Source: Rhynchopus euleeides (Eukaryota; Euglenozoa; Diplonemea; Diplonemida; Diplonemidae). From it: DNA of 64,000 nucleotides. Positions 41,015-53,784 of this stretch are shown piece after piece (the stretch's first letter is position 1; each line of letters starts with the position of its first letter). A model generated the notes under the pieces. It had not been told where the DNA came from and made no database searches. It saw nothing but the letters and a program-made list of their open reading frames with translations. The stretch is taken from the NCBI GenBank assembly GCA_963210315.1, contig OY723302.1, positions 1,922,001 to 1,986,000 of the forward strand. Reading direction: 5' to 3'. A program made the position numbers and the translations under genes.

Positions 41015-43791
41015 ACTGTAACCCCCAGCCCTTCCAATCCTTCGGGCACCCGCAGTGCCTGCAGGGCGCGTGGTGTGCCGGTCCCCCCCCTGTCTCGCTG
41101 ACAAGCAGGAGGAGAGGGAGCGCCGAAGGGCGCGGCCGCCCGCAGCACCACCGGGGTTTCCGGCAGCCGCGCCGCTCGCGATGGCACAGACTGAGCTGAG
41201 CTTGCTGTCCGCGTTGTTTGGGGAATCACCAGGACGACGATGAATCAGGATGTTCAAGCCCCAAGCCGATTCGACATGATGCATTTCAGTGGCGAAGTTG
41301 GTCTCCCCGCAGATCTGTCGCAGGCCGCGACGTCTCGTTCCGCCGCACCCACCCTGGCAACGCAACTGGGTGGAGGAGATGATTGCCTTTGGGCAGAAGG
41401 CGGCTGAGATGAAATCAAGACGGTTGACCCGCTGACGATCAGCCGTGCAAGCTCAGCTGCTAAGCTGCCCCAGCAGCCGCCGAAGGGCAGGATCTTCAAG
41501 TCGGAGCCACTGCGGCGAAATTCCCGGGGTGGGTGGGTGGGTGGGTGGTTGCTGGGGGGTGGGGGTGTTGTTGCACAGAACATGGTGTCTGGGTTTTTGC
41601 GGGTGCTCTTGCTTTGCTGTGCCTCTGTAGTGCCAATTGACACTTCCCCGAAATCCCATCCGCACACACTCATTTTCGTCCTGTATTCTGGTTGCATCAG
41701 AGTGATGTGTTGTGTGTGTCCGAAAGGTAAGCGCGACACTGTTATTTTGTTGATCGCACGAAACTCACAGAACTGTTTTGCCTGCGGAATGTGTGGTGTG
41801 TCCATTGACAGGCGCATGATGAGAGTGTGTGTCACGGCAAGCACTTCCCACCCACTTCCCTCGGTCGCGTGCACTTCCGCCTGACGAGCACCTTGTTGGG
41901 AGACACACTTACACTCCACGTCCCCACCGTGCACGTCACCAGAAGTTTGCACAAACTGAACAAAGCAACACAAAGTAAGACAGAATGTACCCGGCAATCC
42001 CTGTATTTGCTTTTCTAATTCCGCGGGCTGGCTCTCGCGAACTTCAACCCCGCCCTGTATTCCCATCCCCTGTATCGATGTATTCCCCAGTCTTCACTTT
42101 CCCTCGCTCCACCCAGTCCCAGTCCCAGTCCCAGGCCCAGGCCCACCCCCACACCCACACATACCAGAACGAATCAGAACCGTCACAATTCACATTTTTA
42201 AACGTGATTGAAATGAAGGTGAAGGTGGAGGTGAAGGTGAAAGGGCACGCAATCAGGTTGTATTCTGTCTCCCATCCCTTTCCCTCCACCTACACGCCCA
42301 CGCCGTTTTTGCTTTTCTTTTCCACAACTATTTTCCCGCGCCTCGGGATGCCTGATATGATATGAAATGAACTTCACTGAATTAAGCTGAAATGGAATGA
42401 AATGACATGACATGAAGAGAACCAAGGTGAAGTGAAGCCTGTGTGTTAAAGAGTGCAGCTGGCAGCTCATCTGAACTGTGGCTGCACTACTCCGCAACAA
42501 AGACTCAGATGCAGCGAACCCCTGCTTTGATCAGCCAGGGGTCTAAGCTGTGGTCTGTGATCTGTTCTGTGTGGGTGTCCACCCTTCCGCACCGCACACG
42601 CCCCACCCCCGCTATAACTTGAGAGCAGTGAGAGCACACGGGTTCTGAACGCACAGTGCTCTGCTCCTCTTGGTTGCTTTTTCTTGTTTTTCTCATTCCG
42701 CGGGCTTGCCTTACCTGGCACCCGCTGGAAACGCGATGTCGCGATCCTTTGTCGCGCGCACATCCAGTTACACACCCCCACATTCCATTGCCATCAGTCT
42801 GATGGTCGGATGGAAGTTGCAACCCCCCCCCCCTCGAATATACCCGTCTAGAGATTAGAAGCCATCGCTGCGTTCCGCAGTCATTTTGTTCTCCCGTTTC
42901 CGTTCCCAGTTCCCAGTACCCACCTACCCCCTACCCATCTTCGTAAGGAGTGTAAGCAGGCCTGTGCTATGTGCTGTGTGGTTTGTTTTGGTTGGTTGGC
43001 GCTTGCTGTGTGACACGTACATCAACGGGGTCACAGCGCAGCGTTTGTGTAAGTGGTTTCTGGCCAGGTATTGGGTCGTCTCGGGGAGGGGGGGGGGCAG
43101 GGGTGGGTGGGTGGGGAGGTTGCTCATGCTGTGCGCATGCATGCATGCGTGTGGGAGAGGCGGCGCCCGTGCTGACCGTGAGTCTCAGTGCGGGTGTGCG
43201 ATCCCCTGTGCGTGTGGATGCAGGCGTGGGTGTGCGGCAGTGGAGAAGCGGCATCAGAGTCGGCTCAGCAGTGCGAGCGACACTAATATAATCAGGAAAC
43301 TCTCATCGGGGGCCCTTCGCTGTGCCACTGTACGTGTCTCAGTGTGTGACGTGACAGGCAGTTTAGTGAGCCAGCTCACCTTTTCTCAGTTTCTGTCGAC
43401 ACTGTGTTAGGACTGATCATGTCATCCTGCAACATGTTGGCAAGAGGTGAGTGTGTGTTGTAATGTTGAGGTTAAGTTGCAGTTGCTGTGCGCGTGGGTG
43501 GTTGTGGCATGCTGCAGCACGTTGTTGGGAAGTGAAGAGAGGAAGGTGAAAAGCACGGCCCCCACCCCACAAAACCCAACCCTCCCCACCACCAGCACCA
43601 ACACTTGCGCGAGGTGCAACACTGTTTGCGTGTTCCGTGCAACACCACAGCCGCACCACACCACACCCCCTCCTCCTCCCGACAGGCTGCATCCCCCGCG
43701 CACCCCCAGACACAGCTTCTTCTTTCCCGGCTCTCTCTCTGGACACCTTCTGCAGCCCACACACACACAGCCCCGCCCTTCCTCCGCCGTC

Positions 43792-46018
43792 ATGCCCCTG
43801 ATGTCCGCCGCCCGTGCTGGTGCGCCTTCCGGGGCACGGGCCGTCGCCTTCGGCAGCGGCACGGCCAGGGACGGCCGCGCCACCACCACGATCACCACCA
43901 CCACCACCACCTGCCGCGCGCCGCGCACGGCACCCACCCCCTGCGCCAAACGGGGCGGCAAGCCGCAGTGCGGGACCCGCAGGGCAGTGGGTGCCAGCAG
44001 CAGCACCACCACCGCCACCGCCGCCGCCGCCGCCACTGCCATCGTGGCGAAGTCGCGTCGGGCGCCACGCGCCGCCGCTGGGCAGGAGGAGGCTGCTGCG
44101 CCGCCCGCCGGGGTGCCTTTTTTTTTTTGGTGGTGGGGGACATCCGGACCGAGAATCTTTGCAGCTGTTGTTTGTCTGGGCTAGTTGGTACAGAATACAA
44201 GGTACAAGAGACAAGCAAGACAAGAAACGAAAAGAAGAAAGCGAAAGAAACACACATGAAAAGATCACACACATCAAACGACACGCCAAAAATGGCACAG
44301 CCTCTGGACATCCACTTAGCCAGCGAGGACCACACTGGTGACAGATTGCTCGTACATAACTCCAAAAACGGGGGGCTTGGTTGCTTCAATAGCATATGGT
44401 TGATAGCCGCCAACCGCTTTTGTGTTATGTGCAAGGAACCTGAAGTGGAAGTTGCACATTACACATTGCAATGAATGCTGAAACACAGAGTGTCACAGGA
44501 AACGATCGAGTAAAGAAAAACTCAAAGAAAAAGCCCAAAAGGGAAACACAAGCTAGCTGGGACAACGCTAGGGTTCAGAAAACTGCTCTTTGTAGTGATG
44601 GAGGGGCTTGTTGGTTTGTTTGTAGCCGCAACGCATCGACACAAAGAGAGGTCTCTGTTGTGCACCGAAAAAGTAGAGAAAGGGCCAATGGTGAAAGCAA
44701 AAGGCAGTGCTGTCTATGACTCCACCGCCTGCAACACTAGTCAACCCCTTGTGCGAAGGGGGAGGGGCCAGGCACAGGTCAGCAGCGACCACCCAGAGGG
44801 GCTACCCGTTGAGGGCTTAGAGCCGCAACGTGGGGGCAGGATCAGCTCCAGCAGGATCTTCTCAGGCATCGCGCAGCTCCAGCACGCCCGATCGCGGCAC
44901 TAGGGAAAGCATTGGCGAGGCTTTCACGCCCCAAAAGGGGGGCAACCCTGCATCCTGATCTTCCTACAGGCTGGCCTGCAGACGTCCATGTGCTCAAGCC
45001 ACTCATGCAATTAGAGCAACTCAGAGGGAACAGCCCAGGGCCTTATGCTCGCGCACACTGCCCTGACCCATGCACAGGTCCGATTTCTCCCGAGACTCAC
45101 TCAAGAGGCCCCCCAAGGTCAATTCCAAGGATCTTAATACCAGAGCTTGCTTTGGTTTCCCCTCCAATGAGGGTAATCACAGGGGGCGCCACGTGAAGGC
45201 AGCAAGTTGGATTTTATCCCCCCGGGGTGCCGAGTGCGTGCCGGCCTACCTGGCGGCTGCCGACTGCTGCCACCGACAGACAGGCAGACGCAGAGACGGT
45301 GACACTGACAGAGACAGAGACAGAGGCAGAAGCTGAAGCTGAAGCAGAAGCAGAGACGGAGGTAGACAGCGACAGCGGCGACGACACCGACGCCGACACA
45401 GGTGCCACAATGGCTGAGGAGGAGCTGGAGCTGGAGCTGGAGGAGGTGCCCCGCCGCAAGGTGCAGCTGCTGCTGTTCGAGATCGGGGTGGTGCCGCACG
45501 GGTCGGAGCCCGACGCGCTGGTGCGGACGCTGCAGGAGGAGATGGAGTGGGTCTTCCGGCTGGTGTCGGCGTGCGGGGCGGTGTGGCTGTTGGAGGCGGC
45601 AGAGGATCCCCCAACCTGGAAGCCGGAGGCGGGTGGGCGCGGGCTGCGCATCGCCCGGCACATCCGGCTGGAGGAGGCGGACGTGGCTTCCCTCGTGGAG
45701 GAGGTGAAGATGCTGGAGCTGAAGGTTTTCGAGCCTGCGGAGCCGCGGGTGGTGCACCCGCACGTGCTCCGGAAGGACCTGGACGCGCGCATGCTGTGCC
45801 CCCCGCAGCACAGCTGGCTGGAGGAGGACGAGGAGGAGGAGGAGGAGCAGCAGCAGCAGGACGAGGAGGAGGAGTATGAGTGTGTCCCTGAGCAGGAGGA
45901 AACGGCACCGGAGCAGCCGGAGCAGCCGGAGCAGCCGGAAAGGCGGCGGCGGAAAAGGGGCAGGAGGGGGAACAGGGCGAAGAAGGCGGGGAAGGGGGGC
46001 CAGCGACAGGATGCATGA
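43792..46018 (+). pseudogene. Thr/Glu-rich gene, copy 2, broken by insertion
   Basis: The frame is intact from 43792 to 44117, then runs into the inserted element and stops at 44182-44184. The downstream part (45232-46018) remains open to the normal stop but lacks the first about 110 residues. An internal ATG (45411) could still express the acidic C-terminal half. Confidence 0.85.
44118..45221 (-). mobile_element. Poly-A retroelement-like insertion, 1,104 bp
   Basis: It begins on the plus strand with 11 T (poly-A tail of a minus-strand element) followed by ggggacatccggaccgag, and ends ggattttatcccccc. Flanked by a 10-bp direct repeat ccggggtgcc (44108-44117 and 45222-45231) that is single in copy 1 of the array. 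No reverse transcriptase or other protein domain is visible, so it is a SINE-like or 5'-truncated LINE-type element mobilised in trans. Confidence 0.85.
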
Positions 46019-48795
46019 ACTGTAACCCCCAGCCCTTCCAATCCTTCGGGCACCCGCAGTGCCTGCAGGGCGCGTGGTGTGCCGGTCCCCACCCTGTCTC
46101 GCTGACAAGCAGGAGGAGAGGGAGCGCCGAAGGGCGCGGCCGCCCGCAGCACCACCGGGGTTTCCGGCAGCCGCGCCGCTCGCGATGGCACAGACTGAGC
46201 TGAGCTTGCTGTCCGCGTTGTTTGGGGAATCACCAGGACGACGATGAATCAGGATGTTCAAGCCCCAAGCCGATTCGACATGATGCATTTCAGTGGCGAA
46301 GTTGGTCTCCCCGCAGATCTGTCGCAGGCCGCGACGTCTCGTTCCGCCGCACCCACCCTGGCAACGCAACTGGGTGGAGGAGATGATTGCCTTTGGGCAG
46401 AAGGCGGCTGAGATGAAATCAAGACGGTTGACCCGCTGACGATCAGCCGTGCAAGCTCAGCTGCTAAGCTGCCCCAGCAGCCGCCGAAGGGCAGGATCTT
46501 CAAGTCGGAGCCACTGCGGCGAAATTCCCGGGGTGGGTGGGTGGGTGGGTGGTTGCTGGGGGGTGGGGGTGTTGTTGCACAGAACATGGTGTCTGGGTTT
46601 TTGCGGGTGCTCTTGCTTTGCTGTGCCTCTGTAGTGCCAATTGACACTTCCCCGAAATCCCATCCGCACACACTCATTTTCGTCCTGTATTCTGGTTGCA
46701 TCAGAGTGATGTGTTGTGTGTGTCCGAAAGGTAAGCGCGACACTGTTATTTTGTTGATCGCACGAAACTCACAGAACTGTTTTGCCTGCGGAATGTGTGG
46801 TGTGTCCATTGACAGGCGCATGATGAGAGTGTGTGTCACGGCAAGCACTTCCCACCCACTTCCCTCGGTCGCGTGCACTTCCGCCTGACGAGCACCTTGT
46901 TGGGAGACACACTTACACTCCACGTCCCCACCGTGCACGTCACCAGAAGTTTGCACAAACTGAACAAAGCAACACAAAGTAAGACAGAATGTACCCGGCA
47001 ATCCCTGTATTTGCTTTTCTAATTCCGCGGGCTGGCTCTCGCGAACTTCAACCCCGCCCTGTATTCCCATCCCCTGTATCGATGTATTCCCCAGTCTTCA
47101 CTTTCCCTCGCTCCACCCAGTCCCAGTCCCAGGCCCAGGCCCAGGCCCACCCCCACACCCACACATACCAGAACGAATCAGAACCGTCACAATTCACATT
47201 TTTAAACGTGATTGAAATGAAGGTGAAGGTGGAGGTGAAGGTGAAAGGGCACGCAATCAGGTTGTATTCTGTCTCCCATCCCTTTCCCTCCACCTACACG
47301 CCCACGCCGTTTTTGCTTTTCTTTTCCACAACTATTTTCCCGCGCCTCGGGATGCCTGATATGATATGAAATGAACTTCACTGAATTAAGCTGAAATGGA
47401 ATGAAATGACATGACATGAAGAGAACCAAGGTGAAGTGAAGCCTGTGTGTTAAAGAGTGCAGCTGGCAGCTCATCTGAACTGTGGCTGCACTACTCCGCA
47501 ACAAAGACTCAGATGCAGCGAACCCCTGCTTTGATCAGCCAGGGGTCTAAGCTGTGGTCTGTGATCTGTTCTGTGTGGGTGTCCACCCTTCCGCACCGCA
47601 CACGCCCCACCCCCGCTATAACTTGAGAGCAGTGAGAGCACACGGGTTCTGAACGCACAGTGCTCTGCTCCTCTTGGTTGCTTTTTCTTGTTTTTCTCAT
47701 TCCGCGGGCTTGCCTTACCTGGCACCCGCTGGAAACGCGATGTCGCGATCCTTTGTCGCGCGCACATCCAGTTACACACCCCCACATTCCATTGCCATCA
47801 GTCTGATGGTCGGATGGAAGTTGCAACCCCCCCCCCCTCGAATATACCCGTCTAGAGATTAGAAGCCATCGCTGCGTTCCGCAGTCATTTTGTTCTCCCG
47901 TTTCCGTTCCCAGTTCCCAGTACCCACCTACCCCCTACCCATCTTCGTAAGGAGTGTAAGCAGGCCTGTGCTATGTGCTGTGTGGTTTGTTTTGGTTGGT
48001 TGGCGCTTGCTGTGTGACACGTACATCAACGGGGTCACAGCGCAGCGTTTGTGTAAGTGGTTTCTGGCCAGGTATTGGGTCGTCTCGGGGAGGGGGGGGG
48101 GCAGGGGTGGGTGGGTGGGGAGGTTGCTCATGCTGTGCGCATGCATGCATGCGTGTGGGAGAGGCGGCGCCCGTGCTGACCGTGAGTCTCAGTGCGGGTG
48201 TGCGATCCCCTGTGCGTGTGGATGCAGGCGTGGGTGTGCGGCAGTGGAGAAGCGGCATCAGAGTCGGCTCAGCAGTGCGAGCGACACTAATATAATCAGG
48301 AAACTCTCATCGGGGGCCCTTCGCTGTGCCACTGTACGTGTCTCAGTGTGTGACGTGACAGGCAGTTTAGTGAGCCAGCTCACCTTTTCTCAGTTTCTGT
48401 CGACACTGTGTTAGGACTGATCATGTCATCCTGCAACATGTTGGCAAGAGGTGAGTGTGTGTTGTAATGTTGAGGTTAAGTTGCAGTTGCTGTGCGCGTG
48501 GGTGGTTGTGGCATGCTGCAGCACGTTGTTGGGAAGTGAAGAGAGGAAGGTGAAAAGCACGGCCCCCACCCCACAAAACCCAACCCTCCCCACCACCAGC
48601 ACCAACACTTGCGCGAGGTGCAACACTGTTTGCGTGTTCCGTGCAACACCACAGCCGCACCACACCACACCCCCTCCTCCTCCCGACAGGCTGCATCCCC
48701 CGCGCACCCCCAGACACAGCTTCTTCTTTCCCGGCTCTCTCTCTGGACACCTTCTGCAGCCCACACACACACAGCCCCGCCCTTCCTCCGCCGTC

Positions 48796-51022
48796 ATGCC
48801 CCTGATGTCCGCCGCCCGTGCTGGTGCGCCTTCCGGGGCACGGGCCGTCGCCTTCGGCAGCGGCACGGCCAGGGACGGCCGCGCCACCACCACGATCACC
48901 ACCACCACCACCACCTGCCGCGCGCCGCGCACGGCACCCACCCCCTGCGCCAAACGGGGCGGCAAGCCGCAGTGCGGGACCCGCAGGGCAGTGGGTGCCA
49001 GCAGCAGCACCACCACCGCCACCGCCGCCGCCGCCGCCACTGCCATCGTGGCGAAGTCGCGTCGGGCGCCACGCGCCGCCGCTGGGCAGGAGGAGGCTGC
49101 TGCGCCGCCCGCCGGGGTGCCTTTTTTTTTTTGGTGGTGGGGGACATCCGGACCGAGAATCTTTGCAGCTGTTGTTTGTCTGGGCTAGTTGGTACAGAAT
49201 ACAAGGTACAAGAGACAAGCAAGACAAGAAACGAAAAGAAGAAAGCGAAAGAAACACACATGAAAAGATCACACACATCAAACGACACGCCAAAAATGGC
49301 ACAGCCTCTGGACATCCACTTAGCCAGCGAGGACCACACTGGTGACAGATTGCTCGTACATAACTCCAAAAACGGGGGGCTTGGTTGCTTCAATAGCATA
49401 TGGTTGATAGCCGCCAACCGCTTTTGTGTTATGTGCAAGGAACCTGAAGTGGAAGTTGCACATTACACATTGCAATGAATGCTGAAACACAGAGTGTCAC
49501 AGGAAACGATCGAGTAAAGAAAAACTCAAAGAAAAAGCCCAAAAGGGAAACACAAGCTAGCTGGGACAACGCTAGGGTTCAGAAAACTGCTCTTTGTAGT
49601 GATGGAGGGGCTTGTTGGTTTGTTTGTAGCCGCAACGCATCGACACAAAGAGAGGTCTCTGTTGTGCACCGAAAAAGTAGAGAAAGGGCCAATGGTGAAA
49701 GCAAAAGGCAGTGCTGTCTATGACTCCACCGCCTGCAACACTAGTCAACCCCTTGTGCGAAGGGGGAGGGGCCAGGCACAGGTCAGCAGCGACCACCCAG
49801 AGGGGCTACCCGTTGAGGGCTTAGAGCCGCAACGTGGGGGCAGGATCAGCTCCAGCAGGATCTTCTCAGGCATCGCGCAGCTCCAGCACGCCCGATCGCG
49901 GCACTAGGGAAAGCATTGGCGAGGCTTTCACGCCCCAAAAGGGGGGCAACCCTGCATCCTGATCTTCCTACAGGCTGGCCTGCAGACGTCCATGTGCTCA
50001 AGCCACTCATGCAATTAGAGCAACTCAGAGGGAACAGCCCAGGGCCTTATGCTCGCGCACACTGCCCTGACCCATGCACAGGTCCGATTTCTCCCGAGAC
50101 TCACTCAAGAGGCCCCCCAAGGTCAATTCCAAGGATCTTAATACCAGAGCTTGCTTTGGTTTCCCCTCCAATGAGGGTAATCACAGGGGGCGCCACGTGA
50201 AGGCAGCAAGTTGGATTTTATCCCCCCGGGGTGCCGAGTGCGTGCCGGCCTACCTGGCGGCTGCCGACTGCTGCCACCGACAGACAGGCAGACGCAGAGA
50301 CGGTGACACTGACAGAGACAGAGACAGAGGCAGAAGCTGAAGCTGAAGCAGAAGCAGAGACGGAGGTAGACAGCGACAGCGGCGACGACACCGACGCCGA
50401 CACAGGTGCCACAATGGCTGAGGAGGAGCTGGAGCTGGAGCTGGAGGAGGTGCCCCGCCGCAAGGTGCAGCTGCTGCTGTTCGAGATCGGGGTGGTGCCG
50501 CACGGGTCGGAGCCCGACGCGCTGGTGCGGACGCTGCAGGAGGAGATGGAGTGGGTCTTCCGGCTGGTGTCGGCGTGCGGGGCGGTGTGGCTGTTGGAGG
50601 CGGCAGAGGATCCCCCAACCTGGAAGCCGGAGGCGGGTGGGCGCGGGCTGCGCATCGCCCGGCACATCCGGCTGGAGGAGGCGGACGTGGCTTCCCTCGT
50701 GGAGGAGGTGAAGATGCTGGAGCTGAAGGTTTTCGAGCCTGCGGAGCCGCGGGTGGTGCACCCGCACGTGCTCCGGAAGGACCTGGACGCGCGCATGCTG
50801 TGCCCCCCGCAGCACAGCTGGCTGGAGGAGGACGAGGAGGAGGAGGAGGAGCAGCAGCAGCAGGACGAGGAGGAGGAGTATGAGTGTGTCCCTGAGCAGG
50901 AGGAAACGGCACCGGAGCAGCCGGAGCAGCCGGAGCAGCCGGAAAGGCGGCGGCGGAAAAGGGGCAGGAGGGGGAACAGGGCGAAGAAGGCGGGGAAGGG
51001 GGGCCAGCGACAGGATGCATGA
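48796..51022 (+). pseudogene. Thr/Glu-rich gene, copy 3, broken by insertion
   Basis: Exact positional equivalent of copy 2 (+5,004). The 5' frame runs into the insertion and stops at 49186-49188. The 3' part is open from 50236. Confidence 0.85.
49122..50225 (-). mobile_element. Poly-A retroelement-like insertion, array copy 3
   Basis: Same element, same TSD (ccggggtgcc at 49112-49121 and 50226-50235) and same T11 as 44118-45221. It was therefore copied by the array duplication, not inserted independently. Confidence 0.9.
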
Positions 51023-52022
51023 ACTGTAACCCCCAGCCCTTCCAATCCTTCGGGCACCCGCAGTGCCTGCAGGGCGCGTGGTGTGCCGGTCCCCCCCCTG
51101 TCTCGCTGACAAGCAGGAGGAGAGGGAGCGCCGAAGGGCGCGGCCGCCCGCAGCACCACCGGGGTTTCCGGCAGCCGCGCCGCTCGCGATGGCACAGACT
51201 GAGCTGAGCTTGCTGTCCGCGTTGTTTGGGGAATCACCAGGACGACGATGAATCAGGATGTTCAAGCCCCAAGCCGATTCGACATGATGCATTTCAGTGG
51301 CGAAGTTGGTCTCCCCGCAGATCTGTCGCAGGCCGCGACGTCTCGTTCCGCCGCACCCACCCTGGCAACGCAACTGGGTGGAGGAGATGATTGCCTTTGG
51401 GCAGAAGGCGGCTGAGATGAAATCAAGACGGTTGACCCGCTGACGATCAGCCGTGCAAGCTCAGCTGCTAAGCTGCCCCAGCAGCCGCCGAAGGGCAGGA
51501 TCTTCAAGTCGGAGCCACTGCGGCGAAATTCCCGGGGTGGGTGGGTGGGTGGGTGGTTGCTGGGGGGTGGGGGTGTTGTTGCACAGAACATGGTGTCTGG
51601 GTTTTTGCGGGTGCTCTTGCTTTGCTGTGCCTCTGTAGTGCCAATTGACACTTCCCCGAAATCCCATCCGCACACACTCATTTTCGTCCTGTATTCTGGT
51701 TGCATCAGAGTGATGTGTTGTGTGTGTCCGAAAGGTAAGCGCGACACTGTTATTTTGTTGATCGCACGAAACTCACAGAACTGTTTTGCCTGCGGAATGT
51801 GTGGTGTGTCCATTGACAGGCGCATGATGAGAGTGTGTGTCACGGCAAGCACTTCCCACCCACTTCCCTCGGTCGCGTGCACTTCCGCCTGACGAGCACC
51901 TTGTTGGGAGACACACTTACACTCCACGTCCCCACCGTGCACGTCACCAGAAGTTTGCACAAACTGAACAAAGCAACACAAAGTAAGACAGAATGTACCC
52001 GGCAATCCCTGTATTTGCTTTT

Positions 52023-53248
52023 CTAATTCCGCGGGCTGGCTCTCGCGAACTTCAACCCCGCCCTGTATTCCCATCCCCTGTATCGATGTATTCCCCAGTC
52101 TTCACTTTCCCTCGCTCCACCCAGTCCCAGTCCCAGGCCCAGGCCCAGGCCCACCCCCACACCCACACATACCAGAACGAATCAGAACCGTCACAATTCA
52201 CATTTTTAAACGTGATTGAAATGAAGGTGAAGGTGGAGGTGAAGGTGAAAGGGCACGCAATCAGGTTGTATTCTGTCTCCCATCCCTTTCCCTCCACCTA
52301 CACGCCCACGCCGTTTTTGCTTTTCTTTTCCACAACTATTTTCCCGCGCCTCGGGATGCCTGATATGATATGAAATGAACTTCACTGAATTAAGCTGAAA
52401 TGGAATGAAATGACATGACATGAAGAGAACCAAGGTGAAGTGAAGCCTGTGTGTTAAAGAGTGCAGCTGGCAGCTCATCTGAACTGTGGCTGCACTACTC
52501 CGCAACAAAGACTCAGATGCAGCGAACCCCTGCTTTGATCAGCCAGGGGTCTAAGCTGTGGTCTGTGATCCGTCATCTGTGATCTGTTCTGTGTGGGTGT
52601 CCACCCTTCCGCACCGCACACGCCCCACCCCCGCTATAACTTGAGAGCAGTGAGAGCACACGGGTTCTGAACGCACAGTGCTCTGCTCCTCTTGGTTGCT
52701 TTTTCTTGTTTTTCTCATTCCGCGGGCTTGCCTTACCTGGCACCCGCTGGAAACGCGATGTCGCGATCCTTTGTCGCGCGCACATCCAGTTACACACCCC
52801 CACATTCCATTGCCATCAGTCTGATGGTCGGATGGAAGTTGCAACCCCCCCCCCCTCGAATATACCCGTCTAGAGATTAGAAGCCATCGCTGCGTTCCGC
52901 AGTCATTTTGTTCTCCCGTTTCCGTTCCCAGTTCCCAGTACCCACCTACCCCCTACCCATCTTCGTAAGGAGTGTAAGCAGGCCTGTGCTATGTGCTGTG
53001 TGGTTTGTTTTGGTTGGTTGGCGCTTGCTGTGTGACACGTACATCAACGGGGTCACAGCGCAGCGTTTGTGTAAGTGGTTTCTGGCCAGGTATTGGGTCG
53101 TCTCGGGGAGGGGGGGGGGCAGGGGTGGGTGGGTGGGGAGGTTGCTCATGCTGTGCGCATGCATGCATGCGTGTGGGAGAGGCGGCGCCCGTGCTGACCG
53201 TGAGTCTCAGTGCGGGTGTGCGATCCCCTGTGCGTGTGGATGCAGGCG
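52023..53248 (+). repeat. Tandem array unit, copy 4 (partial)
   Basis: Matches the first about 1.2 kb of the unit and ends at ggatgcaggcg, where sequence turns unique. It retains the 14-bp gatccgtcatctgt segment lost from copies 2 and 3, like copy 1, but has the copy-3 type cagtccc/caggccc tract. Confidence 0.93.
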
Positions 53249-53784
53249 CAGCGGTTTTCCCCCCTGACCCCCCCCCCCCCCCCACAAAACAGGAGCGTCA
53301 ACCCACCGAATCTCTAAAATCGAAAAGTTAGCGACAGGCCTGCAGGGGCCAAACGCAATTATCCACAGCCTGGCAGTGCTTCTTGTTGTGTGCGAAAAAG
53401 CAGTGACCTTGCGAGAGGGTGTTGGGGAAATTGCTTCTACCTTCACCCACGATTCTCCCCTACCCCTTCAGGTTTGTACGGCTTCCGGTGGTACCGACTC
53501 CCAACAAGGTACTTGGAGTACTGCAACAGATCTCTTCATGCTGTCACACACACGCATCACAACACGCATGTGCTATACCACATCACGGCCTTCACAGTTG
53601 CACCGGAATCACCATCACGTGGTACCGCCTGTGATTACCCTCCTTGGAGGGTAAACGTTGCGGCAGCGTCTGCTGGGCTAGAGGGGGAAGATGCTTCTTC
53701 TCATCGACGGGTAACACACCAGCCTCGCTCACAGGACAAGACCGGAGGCTCTGACCCTCCCCCCCCCCGCCCCCCCACCCGAAG
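53249..53784. other. Spacer upstream of the 53.8-kb gene
   Basis: No gene. 53612-53655 resembles, in sense orientation, one end of the 1.1-kb retroelement (cctgtgattaccctccttgg and aggg). A C/T-rich tract at 53752-53780 precedes the next ATG. Confidence 0.5.

Larger units (their letters stand above)
38102..42014 (+). repeat. Tandem array unit, copy 1 (about 3.9 kb, no insertion)
   Basis: The unit starts at ctaattccgcgggctggctc. It contains the B and C segments, the intron-leader cassette (39527), the Thr/Glu-rich gene (39896-41014) and the A segment. The spacing to copy 2 is 3,910 bp before and 3,896 bp after a 14-bp deletion in copy 2. Confidence 0.93.
42015..47018 (+). repeat. Tandem array unit, copy 2 (5,004 bp, with insertion)
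   Basis: As copy 1 but with a 14-bp deletion near 42560, a 6-bp contraction of the ACC tract near 43900, and the 1,104-bp insertion plus 10-bp TSD at 44118-45231. The arithmetic closes: 3,896 - 6 + 1,114 = 5,004, the exact spacing between copies 2 and 3. Confidence 0.95.
47019..52022 (+). repeat. Tandem array unit, copy 3 (5,004 bp, with insertion)
   Basis: Nearly base-identical to copy 2, including the insertion and 14-bp deletion. Small differences are one extra caggcc step in the cccagtccc/caggccc tract near 47120 and a base near 51090. Confidence 0.95.

Noticed and set aside
41254..42066. 270-codon minus-strand frame repeated in each array unit
   Set aside because: Conservation between units is explained by DNA duplication. 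In the diverged copy at 28.6-29.5 kb the frame is not maintained, and no domain is visible.
44118..45221. Full LINE or LTR element
   Set aside because: No reverse transcriptase, endonuclease or LTRs. Only a poly-A tail and TSD support retroposition.
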